From assembly GCA_016185275.1 (NCBI GenBank), contig JACPNX010000038.1, positions 1 through 64,000 of the forward strand: 64,000 nt of DNA, in the 5' to 3' direction. Below, piece by piece: positions 25,199 through 32,399 of this stretch. Under the pieces are notes generated by a model, which ran no database searches, was not told where the DNA came from, and worked only from the letters and a program-made list of their open reading frames with translations. Both the position numbers and the translations under genes were made by a program. Position 1 is the first letter of the stretch, and every line of letters starts with the position of its first letter. This stretch comes from Actinomycetota bacterium (GTDB lineage Bacteria > Actinomycetota > Acidimicrobiia > Acidimicrobiales > Iamiaceae).

Positions 25199-26034
25199 GC
25201 CGGCTCCTCCGCCACGCCGGCCGGACCCGCCGACTCCGACGAGGTGTGGCGCGAGGGGCGCGCGGCGCCGTCGCCGCCGGCACGCTCGCCGGCCCGGCTC
25301 GCCGCGGGCTCACCGCCGGCGCCATCAGGGCGGGGCGGCACCGGCTCGGCGGCATCACCGATGGCCTCGCCCTCCAGCCCCCGCAGCACCTCGATGTCGT
25401 CCTGGCCGGACCGCCGGTCGCGCCAGATGGTGAAGGCCAGCAACGCCGTGCTGAGCACGAACAGCGGCAGGCGCCGGGCGGCGATGAAGCCCTGCACCGC
25501 GTTCAGCGGATCGCTGAACACGTCGCCGACGAACCAGAGCAGAGTCAGCCGGCCGACGGTCCCACCCACGTTCAGGGCGGCGAAGACCGGCACGGACATG
25601 CCACTCGCCCCTGCGAACAGGCAGATGAAGTTGTTCGGCGCCAGCGCCACGAGCGGGTAGCTGGCCGTGCCGAACCAGCGCTCCGCGGTGCGGAACATCG
25701 GCCCGTAGGTGGGGGACTTGCGCTCCGTCCAGCGCACGGCGGCGTCGCCGTACCAGCGGCCCAGCACGAAGAAGAGCGGGTCCGAGATGACCAGGCGGAC
25801 CAGGCCGATCCCGAAGAACGACCACCAGTCGAGGTACCGCTGCGTGAGGACGAGGTTGCGGTTGCGGGCGTTGAGCAGGATGAGCAGCGCAGGGTGGCGG
25901 TCGAACAGGTAGGAGGCCAGCGAGTCGCCGATCCACGCGGCCGCCGTGAAGGCGATCACCGCCCCGATGGCCAGGTTGCGCGCCCCGTGGCTGGGCGGCC
26001 CGGCGCGTTCGGACGTCCGGCCGGGGGCGCTCAC
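25195..26034 (-). CDS. DedA/VTT-like integral membrane protein
   Basis: 279 aa. Several hydrophobic segments (about 22-38, 75-95, 140-165, 170-190, 205-225) surround P-L-V-A-L-A-P-N-N-F-I-C-L-F-A-G-A-S-G-M and F-A-A-L-N-V-G-G-T-V-G-R, reminiscent of the F/Y-xxx-R-xxPGxR...AGxxxM and G-xxxW boxes of DedA/VTT lipid scramblase-like proteins but divergent. The C-terminal 70 residues are Pro/Ala/Gly-rich and cytosolic. I chose the GTG at 26034; upstream in-frame sequence is low-complexity Arg/Pro. Function is inferred only from fold resemblance. Confidence 0.6.
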   Translation of the reverse strand: MSAPGRTSERAGPPSHGARNLAIGAVIAFTAAAWIGDSLASYLFDRHPALLILLNARNRNLVLTQRYLDWWSFFGIGLVRLVISDPLFFVLGRWYGDAAVRWTERKSPTYGPMFRTAERWFGTASYPLVALAPNNFICLFAGASGMSVPVFAALNVGGTVGRLTLLWFVGDVFSDPLNAVQGFIAARRLPLFVLSTALLAFTIWRDRRSGQDDIEVLRGLEGEAIGDAAEPVPPRPDGAGGEPAASRAGERAGGDGAARPSRHTSSESAGPAGVAEEPA

Positions 26035-26235
26035 CCGGCCAGTCTTGCCGGGTTCCGGGCTGTGCGCGGTCCTCCGCGGTGGGCGGTGCCACGATCGGTT
26101 CCGGGTGGTGCGCCGTCCCCGGCGCCGTCCCGGCTCGGCCGAATGGCGCCGGTGGCTCGGCCGCACCGCGCGCCACCGGCGTGCGGCCGCGTGGCGAGGG
26201 CCCGGTGCGGCTGCTGGCGCGATGCCCGCCGGCCC

Positions 26236-26241
26236 TAGCAT
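26236..26241 (+). promoter_or_regulatory. -10 hexamer of the SURF1 gene (leaderless)
   Basis: TAGCAT ends 7 nt before the ATG at 26249, without an intervening ribosome site. Confidence 0.5.
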
Positions 26242-26248
26242 TGCGGCG

Positions 26249-27166
26249 ATGTACCGGTTCGCTCGGCGGCCCCGCTGGATCGTCTCCCACCTGATCGTGC
26301 TGGTCATCGCCGTGCTGTTCATCCGGCTGGGGTTCTGGCAGCTCGACCGGCTGCACTACAAGCGCGACCGCAACACCCTGTGGCGCTCGCAGATGGCGTT
26401 GCCGGTACGGCCGGTGGAGACGTTGCTGCGCCCGGGCGAGTCCGACGCGACCGTCCACGCCGACCAGCTCCGGGTCGTCACCGCGACCGGCACCTACCTG
26501 CCGGGCTCGCAGGTGCTCGTCCGGGGCCGCACGCTGAACGACGTCCCGGGCTCGTGGGTGCTGGCCGCCTTGCGCCTGCCCGACGGTCGCATCGTCCCTG
26601 TCGTGCGGGGCTGGATGGCCAACGACGGTCGCTACGACGCGGTGCCCCGCGGCCTCGATCCTCCTGCAGGCCAGGTGACCGTCACGGGCTGGCTGCGCCC
26701 GCCCGAGCACCGCGGCCGCTTCGGTGCGGTCATCCCCGCGGACGGTCGCTTGACGAGCATCGCCCGGGTCGACGTCGCCCGCTACGGCCGCCAGATGGGC
26801 GCGCCCGTCCTTCCGGCCTGGGTGCAGCTGCGGGCCGAGCAACCCTCCACCCGCCCGGCCCCCACGCCCCCCAGGCCCCTGGCGCCGCCCGACCCCACCG
26901 ACCAAGGTCCGCACTTCTCCTATGCCATCCAGTGGTTCTCGTTCGCGGCGATCGGGCTGATCGGGTACCCGTTGATCCTGCGCCGCAAGGCCCGCGACGA
27001 GGCCACGGGGTCGGCGGGCGGGTTCCGCGGTCGCCTCGACCCGGCCGGACCCGACCCGGACGGACCGGACCCTCACGACGTGCGCGAGCCGGGCGATCCC
27101 CGGCTCGACGCGGTGAGCGGCGCGGAGCCGGTCGGGCCCGGGCGACCGGCCTCGCCGGCGCCGTAG
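26249..27166 (+). CDS. SURF1-family protein
   Basis: 305 aa. One N-terminal transmembrane helix (about 11-28) ending in L-G-F-W-Q-L-D-R-L-H-Y-K, the hallmark opening of SURF1, a periplasm-facing domain with V-R-G-R-T-L-N-D-V-P-G-S-W-V-L and V-R-G-W, and a second helix (about 230-247) after H-F-S-Y-A-I-Q-W-F-S-F-A. SURF1 helps insert haem a or otherwise mature aa3-type cytochrome c oxidase, implying an aerobic host. The tail is Asp/Pro/Gly-rich. Confidence 0.88.
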   Translation: MYRFARRPRWIVSHLIVLVIAVLFIRLGFWQLDRLHYKRDRNTLWRSQMALPVRPVETLLRPGESDATVHADQLRVVTATGTYLPGSQVLVRGRTLNDVPGSWVLAALRLPDGRIVPVVRGWMANDGRYDAVPRGLDPPAGQVTVTGWLRPPEHRGRFGAVIPADGRLTSIARVDVARYGRQMGAPVLPAWVQLRAEQPSTRPAPTPPRPLAPPDPTDQGPHFSYAIQWFSFAAIGLIGYPLILRRKARDEATGSAGGFRGRLDPAGPDPDGPDPHDVREPGDPRLDAVSGAEPVGPGRPASPAP

Positions 27167-27168
27167 CG

Positions 27169-27795
27169 GTGGACGACGGTCCCCGCGGCCGCATCCTGCG
27201 GGCCACGGTGACGGCCATCGGCCGGTACGGGATCGCCAAGACAACCATGGAGGACGCGGCCCGGGAGGCGGGCGTCGGCCGGGCCACGGTGTACCGGCAC
27301 TTCCCCGGCGGTCGCGAGCAGCTCATCCGGGAGACGATCACGTTCGAGGTGGCGAGGTTCTTCGCCCGCCTCGCCGACCAGGTGGCCGGTGCGCCCGACT
27401 TCGCGACCCTGCTCGAGCGGGGCCTGCGCTTCGCCCACCGTGCGGTCGAGGAGCACGAGGTGCTCCAGAAGGTGGTGGACACCGAGCCGGAGCGCCTCCT
27501 GCCACAGCTCACCGAGAGCGCGCCGATCGTCCACGCCGTCCTGCGCGCCTACCTGGAACCGCTGCTGGCGCAGGAGCGCCTGGCCGAGGGGGTGGCCGCC
27601 CCGGAGGCCGCGGACTGGTTGGCACGCCAGGTGCTGTCGTTCATCGTGGGTGCCGGTCGGTGGAACCTCGACGACCCGGAGCAGGTGCGCACGCTCGTCC
27701 GTCGCCACCTCCTCGCCGGCGTGCTCGCCGACGCCGGTGGCGCGCCGTCGCCGGCCGATCCCGAGGTCGCGGTCGCCGCAGCAGGCCCGGAGTAG
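27169..27795 (+). CDS. TetR-family transcriptional regulator (paralog 1)
   Basis: 208 aa. Helix-turn-helix around residues 25-50: T-T-M-E-D-A-A-R-E-A-G-V-G-R-A-T-V-Y-R-H-F, followed by P-G-G-R-E-Q-L. The ligand domain ends W-L-A-R-Q-V-L-S-F-I-V-G-A and T-L-V-R-R-H-L-L. It aligns over its whole length with the second TetR protein 1.1 kb downstream (same F-P-G-G-R, N/T-E-P-x-x-L-L-P and T-L-V-R-R boxes), so the two arose by duplication. GTG starts 2 nt after the SURF1 stop. Confidence 0.85.
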   Translation: MDDGPRGRILRATVTAIGRYGIAKTTMEDAAREAGVGRATVYRHFPGGREQLIRETITFEVARFFARLADQVAGAPDFATLLERGLRFAHRAVEEHEVLQKVVDTEPERLLPQLTESAPIVHAVLRAYLEPLLAQERLAEGVAAPEAADWLARQVLSFIVGAGRWNLDDPEQVRTLVRRHLLAGVLADAGGAPSPADPEVAVAAAGPE

Positions 27796-27798
27796 GGT
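27793..27798 (+). promoter_or_regulatory. -10 hexamer of the small membrane protein gene (leaderless)
   Basis: TAGGGT, overlapping the TetR stop codon, ends 6 nt before the ATG at 27805. Confidence 0.5.
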
Positions 27799-27804
27799 GC
27801 GGCC

Positions 27805-28143
27805 ATGCGTACGGGGGTCGGGTGGATCATCGCGGCGCTGATCGCGGGCGTGGCTCTGGGCGTCGGGCTGAGCAACGCGCTGCCCGAGCGGACGACCGTG
27901 CCTGCGGCGCGCCGCTTCCTCTGCGACGGTGATGCCACGTGGGCGAACCCCAGCCAGAACCCACTTCCGACCATCACCTGCACCGGCGGTCAGGACAACG
28001 GCGACAACGTGACCTCCTACGCGTCGGCCATCGTCATCGTCATCTCGGTGGCCGTCATCGGTGTGCTGACCGCGGTCGTGCTGCGCCTCACGGGCCCGCG
28101 TCGCCGGCGCATGATGGCCGGTCCCCGCATGCCCCCCCACTGA
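27805..28143 (+). CDS. Small two-helix membrane protein, unknown
   Basis: 112 aa. A first helix or signal anchor (about 6-25, W-I-I-A-A-L-I-A-G-V-A-L-G-V-G-L) is followed by an outer segment of about 45 residues containing two cysteines (R-F-L-C-D-G and I-T-C-T-G-G, perhaps a disulfide), a second helix (about 73-95) and a basic cytosolic tail (P-R-R-R-R-M-M). No family recognised. It sits between two TetR genes and has its own leaderless-type promoter. Confidence 0.6.
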   Translation: MRTGVGWIIAALIAGVALGVGLSNALPERTTVPAARRFLCDGDATWANPSQNPLPTITCTGGQDNGDNVTSYASAIVIVISVAVIGVLTAVVLRLTGPRRRRMMAGPRMPPH

Positions 28144-28260
28144 GCCGCCGCGCGCCCGCAGCCGGGGTGCCGACCCCCCGCCCCGCCCCGCTCCGCCCCG
28201 CCCCGCCTCGGCGCCGCCCGGGGGAAGCGTGACGCACTTCACCGGGACAGCGCCTTGTCG

Positions 28261-28292
28261 CTGAGACACTGAGGCTCGTACTGTCTCAGTGT
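28261..28292. promoter_or_regulatory. Overlapping inverted repeats: likely TetR auto-operator
   Basis: CTGAGACA (28261-28268) pairs with TGTCTCAG (28282-28289), and shifted by a few bases ACACTGAG (28266-28273) pairs with CTCAGTGT (28285-28292). The repeats cover the -10 hexamer TACTGT (28279-28284) and the GTG start codon at 28291 of the second TetR gene. A bound repressor would block both polymerase and, in a leaderless message, the start itself. Confidence 0.75.
28279..28284 (+). promoter_or_regulatory. -10 hexamer of the TetR-diiron operon (leaderless)
   Basis: TACTGT ends 6 nt before the GTG at 28291 and is embedded in the inverted repeats of the proposed operator. Confidence 0.55.
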
Positions 28293-28938
28293 GACGCCAG
28301 AGGACGCGGTGCGGGGCCGGCTGCTCGACGCCTCGCTGCGCTGCGTCGCCGCCCGCGGCGTGCGGGGCACCACCCTGGCCGATGTGGCCGCCGAGGCCCC
28401 CTGCGCCCGGGCCACGCTCTACCGGTGCTTCCCCGGCGGTCGAGCCGGGCTGTTCCAGGCGCTCGGGGAGCGCGAGCTCGGCCGCTTCGTCGACGCGGTG
28501 TGCGAGCCGCTGGCGGGCGCGCTCGACACCGAGGACGCGCTCACCACGGTGCTGTGCGGCGCCGCCCGTGCCCTGCAGGAGCACACGGCCTTCCAGTACG
28601 TCTTCCGCAACGAGCCCGACGTGCTGCTGCCGTACCTCGGGTTCAAGCAGGTGGACCGGCTGTACCGGGCCGTCTCGGTGCTCGCCGGCCCGCACCTCGC
28701 GCCCTTCGTCGGCCAGGACCAGGCGGGCTGGGCGGCCGAGTGGCTGGCCCGCACCGTGACGTCGTACGTGTTCTTCGCCTCCGGCGACGTCGACCTCACC
28801 GACGCCGACCAGGCCCGCACCCTCGTCCGGCGCTTCCTCCTGCCCGCCCTCGATCCGGCCGCGGCCGGTGCCGATGAGGGCAGGGACCGACCGTCTCACC
28901 GCCGTGCCTCCATGCAACCGACCCTCCAAGGGAGCTGA
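28291..28938 (+). CDS. TetR-family transcriptional regulator (paralog 2)
   Basis: 215 aa. The HTH is G-T-T-L-A-D-V-A-A-E-A-P-C-A-R-A-T-L-Y-R-C-F, again followed by P-G-G-R. The ligand-binding half keeps the boxes shared with the paralog at 27169 (R-N-E-P-D-V-L-L-P-Y-L, T-L-V-R-R-F-L-L). The promoter lies within an inverted repeat, so auto-repression is likely, and the diiron protein gene starts 1 nt after its stop; it should control that gene. Tandem placement and shared length suggest the two regulators sense related ligands. Confidence 0.87.
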   Translation: MTPEDAVRGRLLDASLRCVAARGVRGTTLADVAAEAPCARATLYRCFPGGRAGLFQALGERELGRFVDAVCEPLAGALDTEDALTTVLCGAARALQEHTAFQYVFRNEPDVLLPYLGFKQVDRLYRAVSVLAGPHLAPFVGQDQAGWAAEWLARTVTSYVFFASGDVDLTDADQARTLVRRFLLPALDPAAAGADEGRDRPSHRRASMQPTLQGS

Positions 28939-28939
28939 C

Positions 28940-30061
28940 ATGTCCTCCACCGAAGACCTCATCGGTCGCGCCGAGGTGAACGACCTCGAGTCGATCCTCG
29001 CCATCACCAACATCGACGCCGAGGCCACGGTCCGCTCGGTGGCCGACCACGCCGACGCCATCTTCACGTGGGACTACGAAAAGGGCGCCCGCCCCGCCCT
29101 CAACAAGCTGTACGAGAAGGCGAAGACCTCGCAGTGGAACGGCGAGACCGACCTTCCCTGGGACACCGAGGTCGACCAGGAAGCGGTGGTGATGAACAAC
29201 GCCGCGGCGAACTCCACCGGTCTCGACGACGGCATGGACGTGGCCGGCACGCCGTTCGAGAAGTTCAGCGACGCCGACTGGATCAGGGTCGGTGTGGAGT
29301 CGCAGAACTGGACGCTCTCGCAGTTCATGCACGGCGAGCAGGGCGCGCTGCTGTGCACCGCGAAGATCGTCGAGACGGTGCCGTGGATCGACGCCAAGTA
29401 CTACGCGGCGACGCAGGTGATGGACGAGGCCCGCCACGTCGAGGTGTTCGCCAAGTACCTCGACACCAAGCTGTCCGGGCACTATCCGATCAACGCCCAC
29501 CTCGGCCTGTTGCTCGACGACATCGTGGCCGACAGCCGCTGGGACATGACCTATCTCGGCATGCAGATCATGGTGGAGGGCCTCGCCCTGGCCGCGTTCG
29601 GCTTCATCCACCAGCTCACCACCGAGCCGCTCCTCAAGCAGCTCCTGCGCTACGTGATGAGCGACGAGGCCCGCCACGTCGCCTTCGGCGTGCTGTCGCT
29701 GAAGGAGTACTACGGCGAGCTGAGCGGCCCTGAGCTCAAGGAGCGCCAGGAGTTCGCGTTCGAGGCCGCCGTGCGCATGCGCGACCGCTTCTTGCAGCAG
29801 GAGGTGTGGGAGCGCATGGGCATGCGCCCGAAGGACGTCATCCCGCTGGTCATGCAGTCGCCTCAGCGGCAGCTCTTCCAGCAGATGCTGTTCACCAAGA
29901 TCGTCCCGAACTGCAAGAAGCTCGGCCTGCTCGACGCCAACGACAAGTGGCTGCGGCGGCGCTTCGAGGAGCTCGGCGTGATCCAGTTCGAGGACCTCGC
30001 CGACACCGGCGAGGAGTACGAGATGTTCGCCCTCGCCCAGGGCGACCAGCGCAGCGCGTAG
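28940..30061 (+). CDS. Ferritin-like diiron oxygenase-type protein
   Basis: 373 aa, mostly helical. A complete diiron ligand set is visible: Glu133 (H-G-E-Q-G-A), Glu163 with His166 (M-D-E-A-R-H), Glu213 (M-V-E-G) and Glu243 with His246 (S-D-E-A-R-H), spaced as in ferritin-like oxidases such as ribonucleotide reductase R2-like and AurF-like N-oxygenases. No radical-tyrosine assignment is attempted and the substrate is unknown. ATG at 28940 has AAGGGAG close upstream. It is co-transcribed with the TetR gene. A strong hairpin (30087-30112) follows. Confidence 0.82.
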   Translation: MSSTEDLIGRAEVNDLESILAITNIDAEATVRSVADHADAIFTWDYEKGARPALNKLYEKAKTSQWNGETDLPWDTEVDQEAVVMNNAAANSTGLDDGMDVAGTPFEKFSDADWIRVGVESQNWTLSQFMHGEQGALLCTAKIVETVPWIDAKYYAATQVMDEARHVEVFAKYLDTKLSGHYPINAHLGLLLDDIVADSRWDMTYLGMQIMVEGLALAAFGFIHQLTTEPLLKQLLRYVMSDEARHVAFGVLSLKEYYGELSGPELKERQEFAFEAAVRMRDRFLQQEVWERMGMRPKDVIPLVMQSPQRQLFQQMLFTKIVPNCKKLGLLDANDKWLRRRFEELGVIQFEDLADTGEEYEMFALAQGDQRSA

Positions 30062-30086
30062 CAACGGCGCGGCGCGCAGGGGGACA

Positions 30087-30112
30087 CGGGGGGCCGCTCC
30101 GGCGGCCCCCCG
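30087..30112 (+). terminator. Terminator-like hairpin after the diiron gene
   Basis: Perfect 11-bp stem CGGGGGGCCGC (30087-30097) / GCGGCCCCCCG (30102-30112) with a TCCG loop, 26 nt after the stop. No T-run follows. Confidence 0.75.
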
Positions 30113-30131
30113 TCGCGGCCGCCCTCCTCCA

Positions 30132-30243
30132 GTTCTGAGTGCACATCCCGTCGTCACGCGGCAGCCGATGTGATCAGAACGGGGCTTGCCGGGTTTCGAT
30201 CATCGATCCCGTCGGACGACGGCCCTTCCCGCACTCAGAACGG
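30132..30243. repeat. Cluster A of CCGTTCTGAGTGCG-type elements
   Basis: Three copies in 112 bp: GTTCTGAGTGC at 30132-30142 (plus), the variant GATCAGAACGGG at 30172-30183 (minus form of CCCGTTCTGATC) and CGCACTCAGAACGG at 30230-30243 (perfect minus copy). The same element family recurs 23 kb away at 53679-53804. The stretch is less GC-rich than its surroundings and holds no gene. Confidence 0.75.
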
Positions 30244-30258
30244 AGGACGCCGCGCCGG

Positions 30259-30264
30259 TAACGT
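30259..30264 (+). promoter_or_regulatory. -10 hexamer of the winged-helix-like gene (leaderless)
   Basis: TAACGT ends 7 nt before the GTG at 30272, which therefore is the preferred start; the last repeat element of cluster A ends 15 nt upstream of it. Confidence 0.5.
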
Positions 30265-30271
30265 CTCGCGG

Positions 30272-30928
30272 GTGGCCCGATCCGCCGACGCGGTGCGCCT
30301 GAGGGTGCTCCACGCCCTCCGGCTCGCGGGCTTGGCCGACACCGCGGCGGTGGCCGCCCGGGCGGGGCTGGCCGAGGCCGTTGCGTTGCAGGTGCTCGAG
30401 GCAGCGGCGAGCCGCGACGAGGTGCGCCGCCGCGAGGGTCGCCTCGCCGGATGGATCCTGACGTCGGCGGGGCGAGCCGCGGCCGAGGCGATGCTCGCCG
30501 CGGAGCTGGACCGGACGGGGGCGCGGCCCCGGGTCGAGCGCGCCTACGGGCGGTTCCTCGAGCTCAACCCCGAGCTGCTCGCGGCCTGCACCGCCTGGCA
30601 GGTCCGTGATCCGGCGCGCGGTGCCCTCAACGATCACACCGATGCGCGCTACGACTCGGCGGTGGTCGACCGGTTGGCGGCGGTACACGACTGGGTCCGG
30701 CCGATCTGCGTCGACCTCGCGGCCGCGCTCGACCGGTTCGCCGGCTACGAGTCCCGCATGGCCAGGGCCCTGGCCCGGGTCCGGGCCGGCGAGACCGAGT
30801 GGTTCGCCCGGCCGCTGGTGGACTCGTACCACACCGTGTGGTTCGAGCTCCACGAGGACCTGCTGGCCACGCTGGGCGTGGCCCGCGAGTCGGAGTCGGA
30901 GACGGGCTCGGGTCCGATCCGGAGCTGA
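30272..30928 (+). CDS. Possible winged-helix regulator, unknown
   Basis: 218 aa, soluble. The first 80 residues (V-R-L-R-V-L-H-A-L-R-L-A-G-L-A-D-T-A-A-V-A-A-R-A-G-L, then a basic R-R-R-E-G-R-L-A-G-W-I-L-T-S-A-G-R) have the helix-turn-helix-plus-wing look of MarR-like proteins. The rest is helical and contains L-E-L-N-P-E-L-L and W-F-E-L-H-E-D-L-L. I cannot name a family. The start is set by the leaderless-type promoter rather than a possible upstream ATG at 30170. Confidence 0.65.
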   Translation: MARSADAVRLRVLHALRLAGLADTAAVAARAGLAEAVALQVLEAAASRDEVRRREGRLAGWILTSAGRAAAEAMLAAELDRTGARPRVERAYGRFLELNPELLAACTAWQVRDPARGALNDHTDARYDSAVVDRLAAVHDWVRPICVDLAAALDRFAGYESRMARALARVRAGETEWFARPLVDSYHTVWFELHEDLLATLGVARESESETGSGPIRS

Positions 30929-30952
30929 GCGCCGGCCGCCAGCCGTTCCGCC

Positions 30953-31198
30953 TCAGTGGCGCAGGGCCTCGAGCGGCTCGATGCGGGCGGCTCGCCGCGC
31001 CGGGTAGGCCCCGGCGACGAGGCCGGTCACCAGGCCGGCCGCGGGACCGGCGGCGAGCGTCCAGGGCGCGATCACCGTGGACCACGACCGGCTGAGCGAC
31101 ACGACCACGACGACGATCACCCCGAGGCTCGCCCCGGCCACGCCGCCCGCGGCCGACAGGGCTCCGCACTCGCACAGGAACAGCGCGCCGATGATGGG
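30953..31198 (-). pseudogene. C-terminal remnant of a MacB/FtsX-like ABC permease
   Basis: About 80 residues match only the end of a MacB-type permease: P-I-I-G-A-L-F-L-C-E-C-G-A-L-S-A-A-G-G, a hydrophobic segment, then G-A-Y-P-A-R-R-A-A-R-I-E-P-L-E-A-L-R, the classic C-terminal signature. The rest of the permease and any ATPase partner are missing; upstream sequence in this frame is Arg/Pro noise. It is a decayed end of a once longer gene. Confidence 0.7.
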
Positions 31199-31263
31199 AC
31201 CAGGGCCACGGCCACAGATGCCACCGTGGTGGCGGCGACGGCCGCGCAGATGCGCAGGTTCAT
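31117..31263 (-). CDS. Short secreted-like frame overlapping the permease remnant
   Basis: 48 aa from an ATG at 31263 with a GGGAG ribosome site: M-N-L-R-I-C-A-A-V-A-A-T-T-V-A-S-V-A-V-A-L-V-P, a good signal-peptide-like start, then Cys-rich and Arg-rich sequence. It overlaps the remnant in another frame. It may be the 5' end of a different exported-protein gene joined to the permease tail by a deletion, rather than a working gene. Confidence 0.3.
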   Translation of the reverse strand: MNLRICAAVAATTVASVAVALVPSSARCSCASAEPCRPRAAWPGRASG

Positions 31264-31449
31264 CTCTCTCCCTCTCAAGGGCCACCGAATCGCTCGAAGC
31301 AGCCTGCGGACGGTCGGCGGGGGCGCCCGCACGGTGCCCGGCCGGAGTGTCCCACCGGGACCCCGGTGCCGCAAGCATCCGGTTGGGGGAGGGCTCCCCG
31401 TTGCCGGCGACGGCGCGCGCCCGGCGCCCGATGAGCAAGGATCAGGGCC

Positions 31450-32346
31450 ATGACCGCACGGTTCGGACGAGTCCTCACGGCGATGGTCACGCCGTTCACC
31501 GAGTCCGGGGCGGTCGACCTCGACGGCGCCGTGCGCCTGGCCCGCTGGCTGGTCGAGCAGGGCAACGAAGGCCTGGTCGTCACCGGCACCACGGGCGAGG
31601 CGCCGACGCTCACCGACGACGAGAAGGTCGAGCTGTGGCAGGCGGTCGCCCAGGCGGTCGACGTACCGGTCATCGCCGGCACCGGATCGAACGACACGCG
31701 CCACACGGTCCACATGACCGAGGCCGCGTCGGCCACCGGGGTGACCGGCGTGCTCGTGCAGACGCCGTACTACAACCGGCCCTCGCAGGCCGGCATCGAG
31801 GCCCACGTCCGAGCCGTCGCTGCGTCGACCGACCTGCCCGTGGTCGTCTACGACATCCCGATCCGCACCGGGCGCAAGATCGCCACCGAGGTGCTCGTGC
31901 GCCTCGCCGCGGAGGTGCCGAACCTCGTGGCCCTCAAGGACGCCGCGGCCAACCCGGCGGAGACGGCCCGGCTGATCGCGGCTGCGCCCCCCTCGTTCGA
32001 GGTCTACAGCGGCGACGACGGCTTCACACTGCCCCTGCTCGCGGTCGGCGCGGTCGGCGCCATCGGCGTGGCCACCCACTGGGCCGCCGGACCGAGCCGT
32101 GAGCTGTTCGACGCCTGGGAGGCCGGCGACCATCGCAAGGCCCGGGAGGTGAACGCCACGCTGATCGACTCCTACCGGTTCGAGACCAGCGACGACGCCC
32201 CCAACCCCGTCCCGACCAAGGCCATCCTGCGGGTGCTCGGCCAGCCCGCCGGTCCCTGCCGGGCGCCGATGGGGCCCGAGCCGCCCGCCCTCGAGGACCA
32301 TGCCCGCCAGGTCGCCCTCGGGCTCGGCCTGCCTCTCGCCACCTGA
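31450..32346 (+). CDS. dapA: 4-hydroxy-tetrahydrodipicolinate synthase
   Basis: 298 aa TIM-barrel aldolase condensing pyruvate with aspartate semialdehyde, the committing step to lysine. Schiff-base Lys163 (A-L-K-D-A), catalytic Tyr134 (V-V-Y-D-I-P), Thr46/Thr47 (G-T-T-G-E) and Tyr108 (Q-T-P-Y-Y-N-R-P) are all present. ATG at 31450 has AAGGA 8 nt upstream. rnj follows after 53 nt, the usual actinobacterial dapA-rnj order. Confidence 0.95.
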   Translation: MTARFGRVLTAMVTPFTESGAVDLDGAVRLARWLVEQGNEGLVVTGTTGEAPTLTDDEKVELWQAVAQAVDVPVIAGTGSNDTRHTVHMTEAASATGVTGVLVQTPYYNRPSQAGIEAHVRAVAASTDLPVVVYDIPIRTGRKIATEVLVRLAAEVPNLVALKDAAANPAETARLIAAAPPSFEVYSGDDGFTLPLLAVGAVGAIGVATHWAAGPSRELFDAWEAGDHRKAREVNATLIDSYRFETSDDAPNPVPTKAILRVLGQPAGPCRAPMGPEPPALEDHARQVALGLGLPLAT

Positions 32347-32399
32347 CCGCCCGCTCGTCACCCGACGGCGACCCCGCCCCCATTCAGGAGCCCAGCCCC

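Noticed and set aside
31264-31449. Lysine riboswitch upstream of dapA
   Set aside because: There are small GC hairpins (31353-31368 and 31386-31399) but none of the multi-helix architecture or conserved bases of the lysine riboswitch.
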